The notes: generated by a model from the sequence alone, not told the origin. Positions 11,218 through 21,396 are shown, counted from the stretch's first letter. The stretch is DNA of 64,000 nucleotides from Adiantum capillus-veneris (GCA_014529385.2 CM043959.1:91615529-91679528), one strand, 5' to 3'. Made by a program: numbers and translations.

Positions 11218-12960
11218 ATGGTCAGAGAAAATTATTCCGTTGTTGACATATGGAATAATCTTGACGACAAACACACGGTGGAAGACGTTAGACAAGCACG
11301 AAATTACACAATGCTTGCGGGAAGAATGTACCATCATGGAAACGATATGATTCTAAGGTTGTGTATAGGCCCAGAGGAGTACGAAGCGTATCTAGAGGAG
11401 GCCCACACACAAACAGGGGGATTCCATAGAGGAAATCAAATGATGTAAGAACAATTAAGAAGACTTGGAGTGTATTGGAAAGGAATGGCAGGCGATGTAG
11501 CAAATTACATCAAGAAATGCGACTTTTGCACATCCAATACCACTGTGGATTATGCCACATTATACCAAGTGACAGTATCACCCGCATGGAGTCATGCTAT
11601 TGTGGAATATTTGACTAATAAGGAGCTGCCAGGAGATTGGTCCAAAGCCAGACAAAAGTCTTTACAAATTGAAGTGAATAGGTATACCCTCATTAGTGAC
11701 CAATTGTATAAAAGAGGAACTGATGACCAGTTGAGGTTAGTTCCTCATGAAAATGACTACTTTTCATTATTGGAACAAGCTCATGCAGGCATAGCAGGAG
11801 GTCATTTTTCAGCAGAGAGAACCGTAAGAATCATTATGGTTGCAGGTATATGGTGGCCGACCATGATTCAAGATGCAGCAGAATTCATGAAAAGGTGTGA
11901 TGAATGTCAACGCACTAAGGTACCAGTTCAAAGAGACGAAATGCCCTTAAGACCAATGATGAGTGCTCAAGCATTCGCTAAATGGGGATTGGACTTTGTT
12001 GGTCCTATCACTCCATCAGCGTATCGTTCACAAGCACAATATATCATAGTGGCCACGGACTACATGACCAAATGGGTGGAAGCAAAAGCATTAACGAAAG
12101 CAGACGCTAGAACCACGGCACAATTTTTATATGAATATGTGTTTACACGTTATGGCCTTCCAATCGAGCTGGTGAGTGATAGAGGGACACACTTTGTAAA
12201 TGAAGTTATCCAACATCTCTTAAATGAGTTTATGGTAATTCATCGCAAATCTGCGCCTTATCATCCACAAGCCAATGGCCAAGCGGAAGCGACCAACAAA
12301 ATATTGTGCACGGTTCTTACAAAACTGGTTAGTGGAACAAGAACAGATTGGGATCAGATGCTCTATTCGACATTGTGGGCTTATCGAGTTTCATATAAAA
12401 CAACACTCAATGCTACACCATTTAATATGGTATATGGGTTAAATGCAATATTGCCTATTGACTTTTTGATCCCCACACTAAGGGTAGCCAAACAATTGGA
12501 CTGGACGGGGCATGAACTTTCCGAACGGTTAGAGGACCTTGAAAAATTAGATGAGTTACGACTCAATGTTGTAGCAGCCATATATGCAAAAAAAAGACAA
12601 CAAAAAGAGTTTTTTGACAAACATGTCAAGAACAAGGACTTTAAAACGGGAGACTATGTCTTGGTATACACCCTTAAACAGCATGCCAAAAAGCTAAAGA
12701 AAAGGGGAATGGGGCCTTATTTCATCCAAGAAATATCATCCAGCGGAGCAGTAAAACTGTCGACACTAGATGGAAAAGAAATGCCGAACTTGATTAGTGG
12801 GTGTCGTTTAAAAAAATATCATCTACCTTTAACACCAGAAATGTTGTTTCAACTGCATTATGGAAAAACATATAGACAGGAACAACAAAGAATTCAGGAC
12901 AGACACAACAAGAAGCAAAGGAACGGATTGCTAAACGAAGGCAGTTTCTCAGAACAATAA
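11218..12960 (+). pseudogene. pol: Integrase of element B with two tandem H2C2 zinc domains
   Basis: One frame from 11218 to 12960, broken by TAA at 11446-11448. The first zinc domain spans that stop: AH and GFH before it, then KKCDFC at about 11513-11530. A second, complete domain follows (H105, H112, C143, C146 counted from 11470). The catalytic core has D175 (WGLDFVGP), D237 (LVSDRGTHF) and E273 (GQAEATNK), DX35E spacing. A C-terminal GDYVLVYTLKQHAKKL domain follows. The preceding segments also look duplicated (a tyrosine-rich stretch, then LRL, before each zinc domain). The protein would join element DNA to host DNA in the nucleus. Confidence 0.85.
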
Positions 12961-12962
12961 AC

Positions 12963-13724
12963 ATGGTCACCCCAATGATGACTGACGAATATCCTCTTTC
13001 AACATCCCAAACAATTGAAGCGGATATACAAAGCGACGAATTAGAAAAGACCATGACAGACCTTAGGGCTCAGGACGATAGCATCATCGACGACTTGGAA
13101 GATACATGGTGTAGTCCTTACATAAAAGCTTATGCAGGCACAAAACAAGTTGAAATCTATGCATTGCTTGACACTGGAGCAAAAATGAGTGTCATCAGCT
13201 TTGATCTCTTTCAGAAACTTGGAACAATGAAGACGATCCCAGAGACACACCGGTTGAAAGTAGCATCGGGTAATGAGGTGACCACGTTGTGGTCTATTAT
13301 AATACCAATCACAGTGCAGGCACACCCGTACACTACAAAATTCCATGTACTACCACCAGGTAGATCAGCAACGCCGTGTATCTTAGCAGTGTCATGGATG
13401 AAAGCTAACATGATATTCATTGATTTGGATACTAATGAGGCACTGTTCAGAAATGAAAACTTTTCAAAACCCTTCTTATCATATAAACAATTCGTGTCAA
13501 GGAGGAAACAAAAGTCAATACAACCGCAAAGATCTGCCCAACAACAAACAAAGTTTACAAGTCCAGCAACGTCTTATCAAAAATCAGCAACCATGCAGGG
13601 AACCAGGCAAGTTTGGGTACGGCGTACAGAGCTAAACGAGGCCCAATTACATCAAAAGAGGAAATACAAAGTTTGGGTAAGGCACGACAGCCTAATTCCA
13701 AAAAAAAAGGAGTCAGAAGAATAG
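12963..13724 (+). CDS. Retropepsin-like ORF with WV-repeats, downstream of integrase in B
   Basis: 253 codons from an ATG two bases after the integrase stop, in the -1 frame; that frame is already open from 12876, overlapping the integrase end by 85 bases. Residues 66-79 read IYALLDTGAKMSVI, an aspartic-protease active site (D70-T71-G72), and residues 139-149 (CILAVSWMKAN) match the usual later ILG-like strand. Near the C-terminus two short repeats occur, QVWVRRTEL and KVWVRHDSL, in a basic region. Retropepsins normally lie before the reverse transcriptase, so this position is unusual. Whether B also has an upstream protease cannot be seen. It may be a processing enzyme or a non-enzymatic dimerising protein. 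Confidence 0.75.
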   Translation: MVTPMMTDEYPLSTSQTIEADIQSDELEKTMTDLRAQDDSIIDDLEDTWCSPYIKAYAGTKQVEIYALLDTGAKMSVISFDLFQKLGTMKTIPETHRLKVASGNEVTTLWSIIIPITVQAHPYTTKFHVLPPGRSATPCILAVSWMKANMIFIDLDTNEALFRNENFSKPFLSYKQFVSRRKQKSIQPQRSAQQQTKFTSPATSYQKSATMQGTRQVWVRRTELNEAQLHQKRKYKVWVRHDSLIPKKKESEE

Positions 13725-14116
13725 ATAAAACACCAAAAGCCAGCAAAACTTCAAAGAACAATAGTCAATCTGTCGAATATGCAACGGACTATATTGGTAT
13801 GGCGGCCAAAATTGCCAATTCAAAATGGGCCAAAAAAACACAAGAAGGGAAACCAAAGATGACAATCGAGCAGTTATCTACAACTGTCAAGGTCAAGCCA
13901 CATCATGCAAACAGCACGAGGAAACAAACAGAATCAACAACAAAAACTACAAGGATCTATAAGACCCAAGTCATCAAAGCAGAAAAAGAGAATGTTCCAC
14001 CAGCTATGATAATATCGACTTCAAAGGAACCACTTACGCCAATTCAAAACCAGTGGAAAACAATCAAACAAAGAGCGGCAGATTTACAACTACTCCTTGC
14101 AAAGAAAATCTGCTAG
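13613..14116 (+). CDS. Basic ORF overlapping the retropepsin-like ORF
   Basis: A 167-codon frame overlapping the end of the preceding ORF by about 110 bases and running to 14116. It is very rich in K, T, S and Q (SNSK and KTSKNN stretches) with no known domain; the second half has a plausible helix near its end (WKTIKQRAADLQLLLAKK). It may be the continuation of the preceding protein after a frameshift, giving protease, WV-repeats and a basic tail, like element H, rather than a separate gene. No ribosomal or promoter signal supports an independent start. Confidence 0.45.
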   Translation: MGTAYRAKRGPITSKEEIQSLGKARQPNSKKKGVRRIDKTPKASKTSKNNSQSVEYATDYIGMAAKIANSKWAKKTQEGKPKMTIEQLSTTVKVKPHHANSTRKQTESTTKTTRIYKTQVIKAEKENVPPAMIISTSKEPLTPIQNQWKTIKQRAADLQLLLAKKIC

Positions 14117-14323
14117 CCAACTCAAGATACCACAGGAAGCCTCAACGGCAAATGCCAATAAGCGAATCGCTTATAACTTCCTCTTGCACTGCATCAATTC
14201 TTTCTACATGCATTGACTGCAAAGGCATATAGGGCTATATTACAAGGCCTACATTAGCACGAGTTCAAACCCATGCACAGCACATACCCTTGACGATACC
14301 TTGTCGTCCGGGAGGACTCCAAC

Positions 14324-14338
14324 TAGGAGGGGGGGAGG
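14324..14338 (+). other. Internal polypurine-tract-like site of element B
   Basis: TAGGAGGGGGGGAGG closely matches the terminal tract at 20241-20250 (TAGGAGGGGG). No LTR follows it. It could act as a second, central plus-strand primer, or mark an old junction between two elements. Confidence 0.4.
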
Positions 14339-15947
14339 CATTCCAAATGCGGACTCATGTCATATATTAGAGGGCAATGTTTGTGAGCAATTTTTCAACC
14401 ATTTTTATGTTTGATTGTGTGATTTTGGGAAAAAAGAATATGCCCTCGTAATCAATCTAAATTGGGGACCAAATCATCATTCATGAGCCCCTAGGGATGT
14501 GTATAGACTATAAAGAGAGTCAAATCTGGCCAAAAACTGTCTAAAAACAGCAAAAAATAGGCCAAGGCTGACGATAATGAGCGAGATTGTACATAGACGA
14601 GAGAAAAGTGAGCTACAAAGTGTTTTGCTTTTCATTGGTATTTTTCTAGGTTAGAATTGCTATTTTCGGGTTATTTTGGGATTTATTTGCTTTATTTTAG
14701 CCATTTTCTAGCAAAAATTATTTTTAAAAAATCCGTAATCTAGATGGAAACACAGAAGAAGAGACGCCTGATTGGAGCAAGGTAAAGAAGACACAGAAAA
14801 AATAGGGACTGCAAAGGTGACCGGGCAAAATGACCACCGTCATGAAGGGACCTCCAACAGGAGAAATCTACAAAAATGGTAAAACTGGAGCAACCGAAGT
14901 CTAAATCAGGAAATTTGCGAGCCTAAACCGCATCTTGCAAAAAGTTATGGCCACAGGTAAAAGATGAGAAAATTTGGTGTCGGAGTCTCGATTACATATA
15001 GAGAGGCTAGGCTAGAAATCTCTCATTTGAGTCATTTTCCATAGTGAGAGAGAGAGAGAGCTCCATACAGCAGTTGAGACTTCCAGGAGCTCATCCATCG
15101 CGCACGGTCACCAGATCGACATCAAAAATGAGAGGTATGCTCGTCAACACTGACTCTAAGTGTTGTTTGCTTCAGTTAGTCGCAAAACCTCGTCGGCATC
15201 ACAATCACAACCTGTGCACACATACGGTAGAATGGTTGTTAGGGAGACCTAGAGGCCACCAAATGGAACCAAAATTGAAAGGTACAATGCCTATAGCTTA
15301 GGGATCGAGCCTATGACCTCGGGAAGCGCGAAGGAACCCGCTCACAAAACCCTAATTTCACAGGACCTACAAAAGGGCAACTGAACCAAGGTGATCGGAA
15401 ATGAGCCAAAATTCATAGATAGCAAGCCAATAACCTCGACAAACCGATTGAAGGGTTAGACTATGAAAAAGTTCGTCAAATCGGAGCCTAAAGTCCCTAT
15501 CGGACGAAAACCGCACAAAGCGTCACGATACTCTAACGGGCCGACCAAGTGACAAAATGACACCAAATTCAACAAGGTACATCCAAAAGAGATCAACTAC
15601 GAGATGGAATGTGTCCACTCAGGAAAAAAGCTCTTCCACTAGGGCAAATGCCGGCAACAGGCCAGAAAGATGTCCAAATGGTCGTTCTTGGTGTTGTAAA
15701 CACCAAAACAACAACTGACTGCTTGGATGGAAGGTCAAAAGAATAAAAGACAGCCGGAATCATACAATGACCAAAAGGAACGGCGACCATCACCTAAGCG
15801 GTCTACTTCGACTCCAGGACCAGCTAAGTGTTGCAAACAGGGAGTACACTCTGCTAAATTGATTAAAACTTGATGTGTGTGTCTAGGAGGGCCTATTAAC
15901 ACCATGGTGGTTAAATAAATAAAAAATGGTAAAAATGACCAAGTACT

Positions 15948-15965
15948 AGTCTATCGCGATAGACT
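15948..15965. repeat. 18 bp palindrome, copy 1
   Basis: AGTCTATCGCGATAGACT is a perfect inverted repeat with a CGCG centre. It is the first of four related sites spaced 138, 286 and 299 bases apart. Confidence 0.9.
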
Positions 15966-16085
15966 TGAATTTACACTTAGACAAGTGAAATTTTGACTTT
16001 AGCTTCATGAGGGGTGCTAACAAGGATTATTAACCACCAATATCAAGTCAAAGTGAAAGAAGGATCCGTTTTGGCCAAATAACTT

Positions 16086-16103
16086 AGTCTATCGCGATAG
16101 ACT
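16086..16103. repeat. 18 bp palindrome, copy 2
   Basis: Identical to copy 1 over all 18 bases, while its flanks differ. This points to conservation of the site itself. Confidence 0.9.
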
Positions 16104-16371
16104 TGCTGCACCAGTAATTGGGGGAAAGACTTCAAAATTCTAACAAAATAGACTTGAGGAAACACATGAAGGCAGTACACCAAATTTGGTGACAGGATGG
16201 ACTCCTATGGAAAGCTGAGAAAGACATGGTGACAACTAAGAGTCAGAACAGAACATCTCAAGGGCAAACAGGTAAAATTCATATATGAGGGGTCAAGAAA
16301 CCTTACATCAACTGGGAGAAGGCAGACAGATGGTCACAGAGCCAAAAAATGACAAATTGACACTAAGTACC

Positions 16372-16389
16372 AGTCTATCACGATAGACT
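16372..16389. repeat. 18 bp palindrome, copy 3 (one change)
   Basis: AGTCTATCACGATAGACT differs from the perfect form by one G to A in the central CGCG, as expected for deamination of a methylated CpG on the opposite strand. Confidence 0.85.
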
Positions 16390-16670
16390 AAGCAGAGAGA
16401 TACTGGACCATCTTATCCAAAATTTGAATTAACAGATGTCTTCAACAGGATGCAAGAAGACCACCCACTAAGTTTGAGCCCAAAACAACACAAAATGAAG
16501 GAGATAGACCAACATCTCTTTGGAAGGAATCAAGAAAATGGGGAGTTGACCCAAAAAGGGGTCACTTGACATTCATTTGAGGTGAAAATGGGATCAGATC
16601 ATGTACAAGGTATGGGAAACCAATTGGTGGAGGCACAACTGCAAAATGGAACCCTGGTCAAAAAAAGGCT

Positions 16671-16688
16671 AGTCTATCGTGATAGACA
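16671..16688. repeat. 18 bp palindrome, copy 4 (two changes)
   Basis: AGTCTATCGTGATAGACA has a C to T in the central CGCG (again a CpG) and a final T to A. Confidence 0.85.
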
Positions 16689-16984
16689 GAGAAAAAGTTG
16701 CAAATGAACAGATTTTGAGCTTGGGCTTATCGAGTGACCTTACATGCCTTGTGAGCATACACCACACAAAATTTCAAGGCATTTGGACTTGTTCTCCTTC
16801 ACCAACAACATTAATTTAAAGCCGCCAAAGTCGCACAATGGAAGAGCTTGTGTATCTACTAACATTTTACCATAACTAATCTTGGGACTAAGAAGGCTCA
16901 TCTAGATGCATGATTAAGTGGTAATCAATTTAATGGAGTAGTACTATGTTTGTGCATTAACGGTTAATTGTGAATACAGGATCT

Positions 16985-19330
16985 ATGGAGGCTTCTCCGG
17001 GAAAAAGAAAAGATAAGAACCTGACAACGGAAGGTGCAATACCCTATGCACTTCTACCCAATTCCCTAAAGCCAGCAGCCACCTGGATACATGCAAACGT
17101 GCAACAGGCAGCAACCTTTCAGATCTATCAAGGTTCATATGTGGATGACAAAAGGAACTTAGTGGATACAGTGATGATTCCCAAGGAGGCAGAGAATTAC
17201 TTGAAAAGATCACCGCAAAGGTCATGGCTCAAAAAAGTTGGCTTGTGGAACTTTGTATCACTACCACTCGTAGGGATAGATTTCAAGAGGGTACAACACC
17301 TAATAGAGACTATCCAAGAAGATGGAACTTGCAGAGTAGCAGGCATGGATAATGAAGTGATGGAGATAAAAATCACCAAAGAGATCATCAAAGAGGCATT
17401 GAAATTGTCAGATCAAGGAGCCAACATGAGGGAAAGAAGGAAAAACCTCACAGTCTACTTGCAAAAGTCCAAACTACCTTCTTTTGAACTCATAGCAAAC
17501 CCGGAAGTAAGAGAACTGACACAGATCTACAGTCAGTGTTTGTTGAGCTACAGCAAAAGACCGCCAAGATACACTACACCACACGGGAGCATCTCAACCA
17601 CACTGACATGGGCTATGGGAATGACCCATGAGTTCTATATAGATCACGCGTCATATCTGTTTGAAGAAATGACAAAGTTAAGGCAGGACAGACCAAATGA
17701 CATTGCAAGAGGAGAAGTCCTAACCAGAGTAATATACCATGCCATAGGCGTGGCATATCAGTTGCCACCTGCCCCTCATCAGAACGACTGGCTGGTATTA
17801 AGGGAGAATATCGAAGACAGATCACAAAGGAAAGTACCGGCCTCTATTAACACCATTGGAGGACACAAGCTGGAAAGAGTAACAAGAAGTACACAAGAAA
17901 AGATGGAAGAAGAAAGAAGAACCCAAGAGGAAGATGCCCGACTAAAGAAGCGGAAAGCGGAAATGGAAAACAACACCAGGTTGCAGAAGATAGCAAAAAT
18001 GGAAAGGATGCTAGAAGGATTTTCTCTAGAAAGATCTCTACGAGGCGATGTAGGCACCACTTGGAAACCTTTTAGTAGCACTTACACACTGAGAACGAAG
18101 AATAGAAGCAACCCAGCTTTTGAGTTGGACTGGTTCGAGAGGTACATCCAAGAAAGAAATGCTAGGGACGAACCAAAATTGCTACTAGAAGAGGAGGATC
18201 TCCAAACTTTGAGAGATCAGTTGAGGCCAACTTCACGTGATCAGGAAACACCGCTGTCATCTCCAAGTCCAGATACAAGTGAGAGGAAATCTAGCCCACC
18301 TGCTGACTCTACTTCGCATTCAGAAAGTTCACATCGTGATGGCAGAGTTCACACACCTCCAAGTGAAGAAGAAGAGGAAGAAGAAGAAGAAAGAACAGAT
18401 GGACACCCAAACACTGGAACCATATCACAAAGTGATAAAGGCAAGCAAAAGGAGGTGGATCAGACTAAAGATAAAGCTTACTCCTCTCAAGAAATTGAGC
18501 TGGAAGCTACTATAGATGAAGATTTTCAGTCAATGGCGACAATACTAAACAGAACAAGACTGCACAGTCAATGGTTAGCTGATCAGAACCGGTCCAACAA
18601 AATGAGGTTACAAAAAACAAATGAGGAAGTTCTGAGACTGCAAGAGCAAAGGGAGGACACTCTAAAGCTGGTCAGCATTAGAGATGCTGAGATCTTGGGG
18701 CTAAAAGGCACAGTAAATCTTCTCAAAGACAATTTACAGGAGTCTGAAGACTTCAATGCCATATGTGAAGATACAATAAACGTATTCCTTGAAGATGTCA
18801 GTGACATAGATGAACACATCCAAAAGTTGGAAAAAGAAAAGCAAGATGCGCTGGAGACAGTCATTAGTTTGCAAGTCGTCATCGATGACTTACAAATTGA
18901 AGTCAAAGATTTGAGAGCAGTAACAGATATCCAAGCAAGAGAAATCGAACGAGCTAAAAAGCAAAAAACGTCGCTACCAACAACACCGGTAGTCCACCCA
19001 GAAGAAGAAGTGGCTGCACTGAAGAGGGAGCTGGAGTTGGAAAGAAAACAGCGTTTAATGATAGCCGAAAGTGCGCTTAGAGCAGAAGATCAACTACAAA
19101 GACAAATTTCAGATTTACAAAGTGAACAACAACAAGGACCAGCTCCTGACAGTGAAATGGAAAGCATTGTTTCCAAATCACTCAGGGAAGAAAATGAAAA
19201 CCTGCACATCAGGTTAAAACAGTTAGAGGAGTCTGTCGCTCAAAAAGAAATGGAATTTAAAGCTCTACAAATCAATAGTAGAACAATGGTAACGCAAATC
19301 CCAAGTCTACAAACCGCAAGGCAACACTAA
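16985..19330 (+). CDS. Env-position coiled-coil ORF of element B, main part
   Basis: About 780 codons; the first ATG is at 16985 (MEASPGKRKD), with the frame open slightly upstream. Residues about 85-147 (WLKKVGLWNFVSLPLVGIDF, then ITKEIIKEALKL) recall the plant mobile/putative transposon-protein domain seen in ORFs linked to plant Ty3 elements; this is tentative. A charged helix lies near 305-350, an acidic run near 466-475, and long heptad-rich coiled coil from about 510 to 770. No signal peptide or membrane segment is evident, so it does not look like an envelope protein despite its position. TAA at 19328-19330 interrupts a frame that continues to 20194. Confidence 0.75.
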   Translation: MEASPGKRKDKNLTTEGAIPYALLPNSLKPAATWIHANVQQAATFQIYQGSYVDDKRNLVDTVMIPKEAENYLKRSPQRSWLKKVGLWNFVSLPLVGIDFKRVQHLIETIQEDGTCRVAGMDNEVMEIKITKEIIKEALKLSDQGANMRERRKNLTVYLQKSKLPSFELIANPEVRELTQIYSQCLLSYSKRPPRYTTPHGSISTTLTWAMGMTHEFYIDHASYLFEEMTKLRQDRPNDIARGEVLTRVIYHAIGVAYQLPPAPHQNDWLVLRENIEDRSQRKVPASINTIGGHKLERVTRSTQEKMEEERRTQEEDARLKKRKAEMENNTRLQKIAKMERMLEGFSLERSLRGDVGTTWKPFSSTYTLRTKNRSNPAFELDWFERYIQERNARDEPKLLLEEEDLQTLRDQLRPTSRDQETPLSSPSPDTSERKSSPPADSTSHSESSHRDGRVHTPPSEEEEEEEEERTDGHPNTGTISQSDKGKQKEVDQTKDKAYSSQEIELEATIDEDFQSMATILNRTRLHSQWLADQNRSNKMRLQKTNEEVLRLQEQREDTLKLVSIRDAEILGLKGTVNLLKDNLQESEDFNAICEDTINVFLEDVSDIDEHIQKLEKEKQDALETVISLQVVIDDLQIEVKDLRAVTDIQAREIERAKKQKTSLPTTPVVHPEEEVAALKRELELERKQRLMIAESALRAEDQLQRQISDLQSEQQQGPAPDSEMESIVSKSLREENENLHIRLKQLEESVAQKEMEFKALQINSRTMVTQIPSLQTARQH

Positions 19331-20194
19331 GGACAGGTACGAGTGCACCTGGAGCAAGCAACAACAAATTTGGTTGGACTCGCTGAAGTATATGGGGGTC
19401 AAGATGAGTACGAGGAAGATTCAGATGAACAGGAGGCACCAGATACACAGACTGATCAAACCGGCTCCAAAGACCAAGAGACAGAAGAAGATTCAGTCAC
19501 GAAATTGGAAGAGCAGAGGCTGGCCGAGCAGATGGAAAAACAAACAGAAATGATATGGTACAAGGCAATGCAACTCGAAAAGGAGTTGCTACAAGGTCTT
19601 TCCAGATCGGGCAAAACAGCAGCAAAGCTACGGAAGGAATGGAATGCACCTATGTTACCCTATGCTCTACTGAAGTACAAAACTCTAACACATCAACGAC
19701 AACTCGAAAAAGAAGAACAAGTGCCAGTGTTTGAAGGAGAAGTACAGGATCGGGAACAGCAAAATAGAATAGTAGACAGCCAGCCAAAATGGAGGCGTCA
19801 ATGGCTCTTGGATCATCCTAATAACCTGATCCACTCAGTCAACGCACCGCCTGAGCTAAGGAATGACAAAACTTTTTGCCCAACTCCCCGAACATACACC
19901 TACAGCCAACATAAATCACTACAGAGCAGAAATTCGACATGGCTAAATTATCCAGTAATGCCAGGGCCAGGAGAGGGAGAGAGAATATCCGGTTCTTACA
20001 TGGTGAAAACCCTACAGGACACCATCGCAGAATTCAGAGGCTCTCCCGACCTATCCTGCAAGATGCTATGTAAAATAGCTCGAACATTTTTGGCAGGCTT
20101 CTTCATGTACAAGTCAAAAAAATTTGGCCCATTAATGGCAAGCGAGTCTATGCGATATGATGCGTTTCTACATCAAATCAACCAAGAAAGATGA
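19331..20194 (+). pseudogene. C-terminal domain of the env-position ORF of element B
   Basis: Same frame as the coiled-coil ORF after one stop. After an acidic linker comes a domain with MIWYKAMQLEKELL, LRKEWNAPMLPYALLKY, QPKWRRQWLLDHPNNLIHSV, STWLNYPVMP and a final SPDLSCKMLCKIARTF. The same ordered blocks recur in element E at 30540-31250, in a more decayed sequence. That conservation suggests a genuine domain. I know of no named family for it. It is probably one protein with the upstream part, about 1070 residues in all. Confidence 0.75.
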
Positions 20195-20240
20195 CAACGA
20201 CAATGAAGACAAAGACGATCATGTCGTGGTAGACATGAAT

Positions 20241-20254
20241 TAGGAGGGGGGTAG
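20241..20254 (+). other. Polypurine tract of element B
   Basis: TAGGAGGGGGGTAG immediately precedes the LTR start TGTTGGAGCC. Confidence 0.8.
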
Positions 20255-20549
20255 TGTTGGAGCCCCATTGGTCCAACTATTATAATGAGCCCATCTTGTA
20301 AAGCATATCAAATTCCCATTTTATGTCAAAGACGTCTTATCATTTTGACCATTCGTCTGGGTTATGTAAAGATTAATCAGTTAGTCAGGACTCAGATTTG
20401 TTCCCACTTTGTAATAATGAGTAAGAGAACCCCATGTACATTTTTGAGCTAAGGTGACTAAAGTATAAAAGTCACCTTAGAACCATTTTTGAAAAACATT
20501 TGAATATTAATCCTGTGTCGTACGAGTCTGAGAGGGAGGGAGAGAGACA
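20255..20549 (+). repeat. 3' LTR of element B
   Basis: 295 bases from TGTTGGAGCC to GAGAGACA. TATAAAA lies at 20464-20470. The end was placed where similarity to the integrase of other chromovirus copies in the window (near 38685) begins, at AGCACAAAAGG. The layout of the TATA region resembles the LTR of element E. AGCAC after 20549 is the presumed target site; its left copy is out of view. Confidence 0.75.
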
Positions 20550-21396
20550 AGCACAAAAGGTCCTTAACATTCAAAGAAAATGATTGGGTCTTACTTAAGT
20601 TTCCTAAGGCTCAATTGAGGCAAACAATGGGCAAAAATCCTACGGGCTATCAAAAGTATTATGCTAAGCTAGCAAAAAGATATTATGGTCCTTTCCAAAT
20701 CTTGAGGCCCATCAATGAGATGGCTTACCAACTCAAGTTTCCCAACCATCAGCTCATACACAATGCTTTTCACATGAGCCTACTTAAGTCCTACAAAGGA
20801 GAGCCACCAAGTGAAACAATTATTGAAGACCCTCCCAAAGTTGAAGACCAAGAAGAGGTGCTACAACCCAAAGCTATCCTTCGGCATGAAGACAAGGTAC
20901 TACAACATGGTAAGATTATCTGAACGTATCTTATTAAGTTCAAGAATTATCCTTTTGAAGATGCTAAATGGATGCAAGGAATACAACTTAAGGATAGTAT
21001 GAACCTTGTCAATGTTTACAATGCTACATTAAAGTAAGAAAATGTACAAATTTCTTTTAAAACGACCAATGTTTTTGTCTTATAATACTAGTTCTCTTTT
21101 TATTGTACACAAAGTTTTAAGTGTATGCATGTTTAGAATCATGTTTGTGATGATGGCGTCTCTCAAACACCAAGTAGAATTTGCCACTCTACTTGGTAGA
21201 ATGAAATGGACTAAAGAGAAAACATGCTTGTGGAAGCTATGTCTCCCAAGCACCAAATGGATTAGTCATCCATCTTGGAAATATGTCGTAGGGTAAAAAG
21301 GGATCCTCTACCCGCTAAGCAAGATTGACTAATGACTAAGGATTTATCTCTTATACCTCATAGTTGAGGACGACTATGATTTCAAGAGAGAGGTAA
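20550..21396 (+). pseudogene. pol: Element C: chromovirus integrase C-terminus and chromodomain
   Basis: The fragment resumes inside the integrase C-terminal domain. A frame from about 20565 gives NDWVLLKFPKAQLRQ, then YAKLAKRYYGPFQILRP, HNAFHMSLLKSYKG and, after an acidic linker, a chromodomain-like AILRHEDKV, YLIKFKNYPFEDAKW. A TGA around 20920 (CGA to TGA type) lies inside the chromodomain. The chromodomain marks this as a chromovirus, whose integrase tail targets chromatin. The region to 21396 is 3' untranslated, ending in a purine stretch (AAGAGAGAGG). Two more copies of this family occur at 36390-38926 and 48430-49260. Confidence 0.85.

Larger units (their letters stand above)
14117..16984 (+). 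other. Non-coding region of element B with palindromes
   Basis: About 2.9 kb between the protease-like and coiled-coil ORFs, without credible coding. It holds an internal purine tract near 14324-14338, a GA run at 15044-15060 and four palindromic sites between 15948 and 16688. Short ORFs at 15044-15301 and 15593-15793 have no recognisable product. A possible splice acceptor (ACAG before GATCTATGG) ends at 16979, just before the next ATG. Confidence 0.6.
11184..20549 (+). mobile_element. Element B: 3' part of a Ty3-type element with large accessory ORFs
   Basis: The visible order is integrase (11200-12960), retropepsin-like ORF (12963-13724), basic ORF (13613-14116), non-coding stretch with palindromes (14117-16984), a coiled-coil ORF to 20194, a polypurine tract and a 295 bp LTR. 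The left part, presumably with gag and reverse transcriptase, was displaced beyond the window by insertion of A. More than 7 kb lies downstream of the integrase, which is unusual. At the right edge, sequence of chromovirus C resumes after 20549, so B inserted into C's integrase. Three stops or shifts break the ORFs. I do not recognise the family. Confidence 0.8.

Noticed and set aside
15948-16688. CRISPR-like array from the spaced palindromes
   Set aside because: Spacing is irregular and long, the genome is a plant's, there are no cas genes, and the repeats lie within a retrotransposon.
16985-20194. Envelope protein from its position after the integrase
   Set aside because: No signal peptide, membrane segment or cleavage site is visible; the sequence is charged coiled coil.
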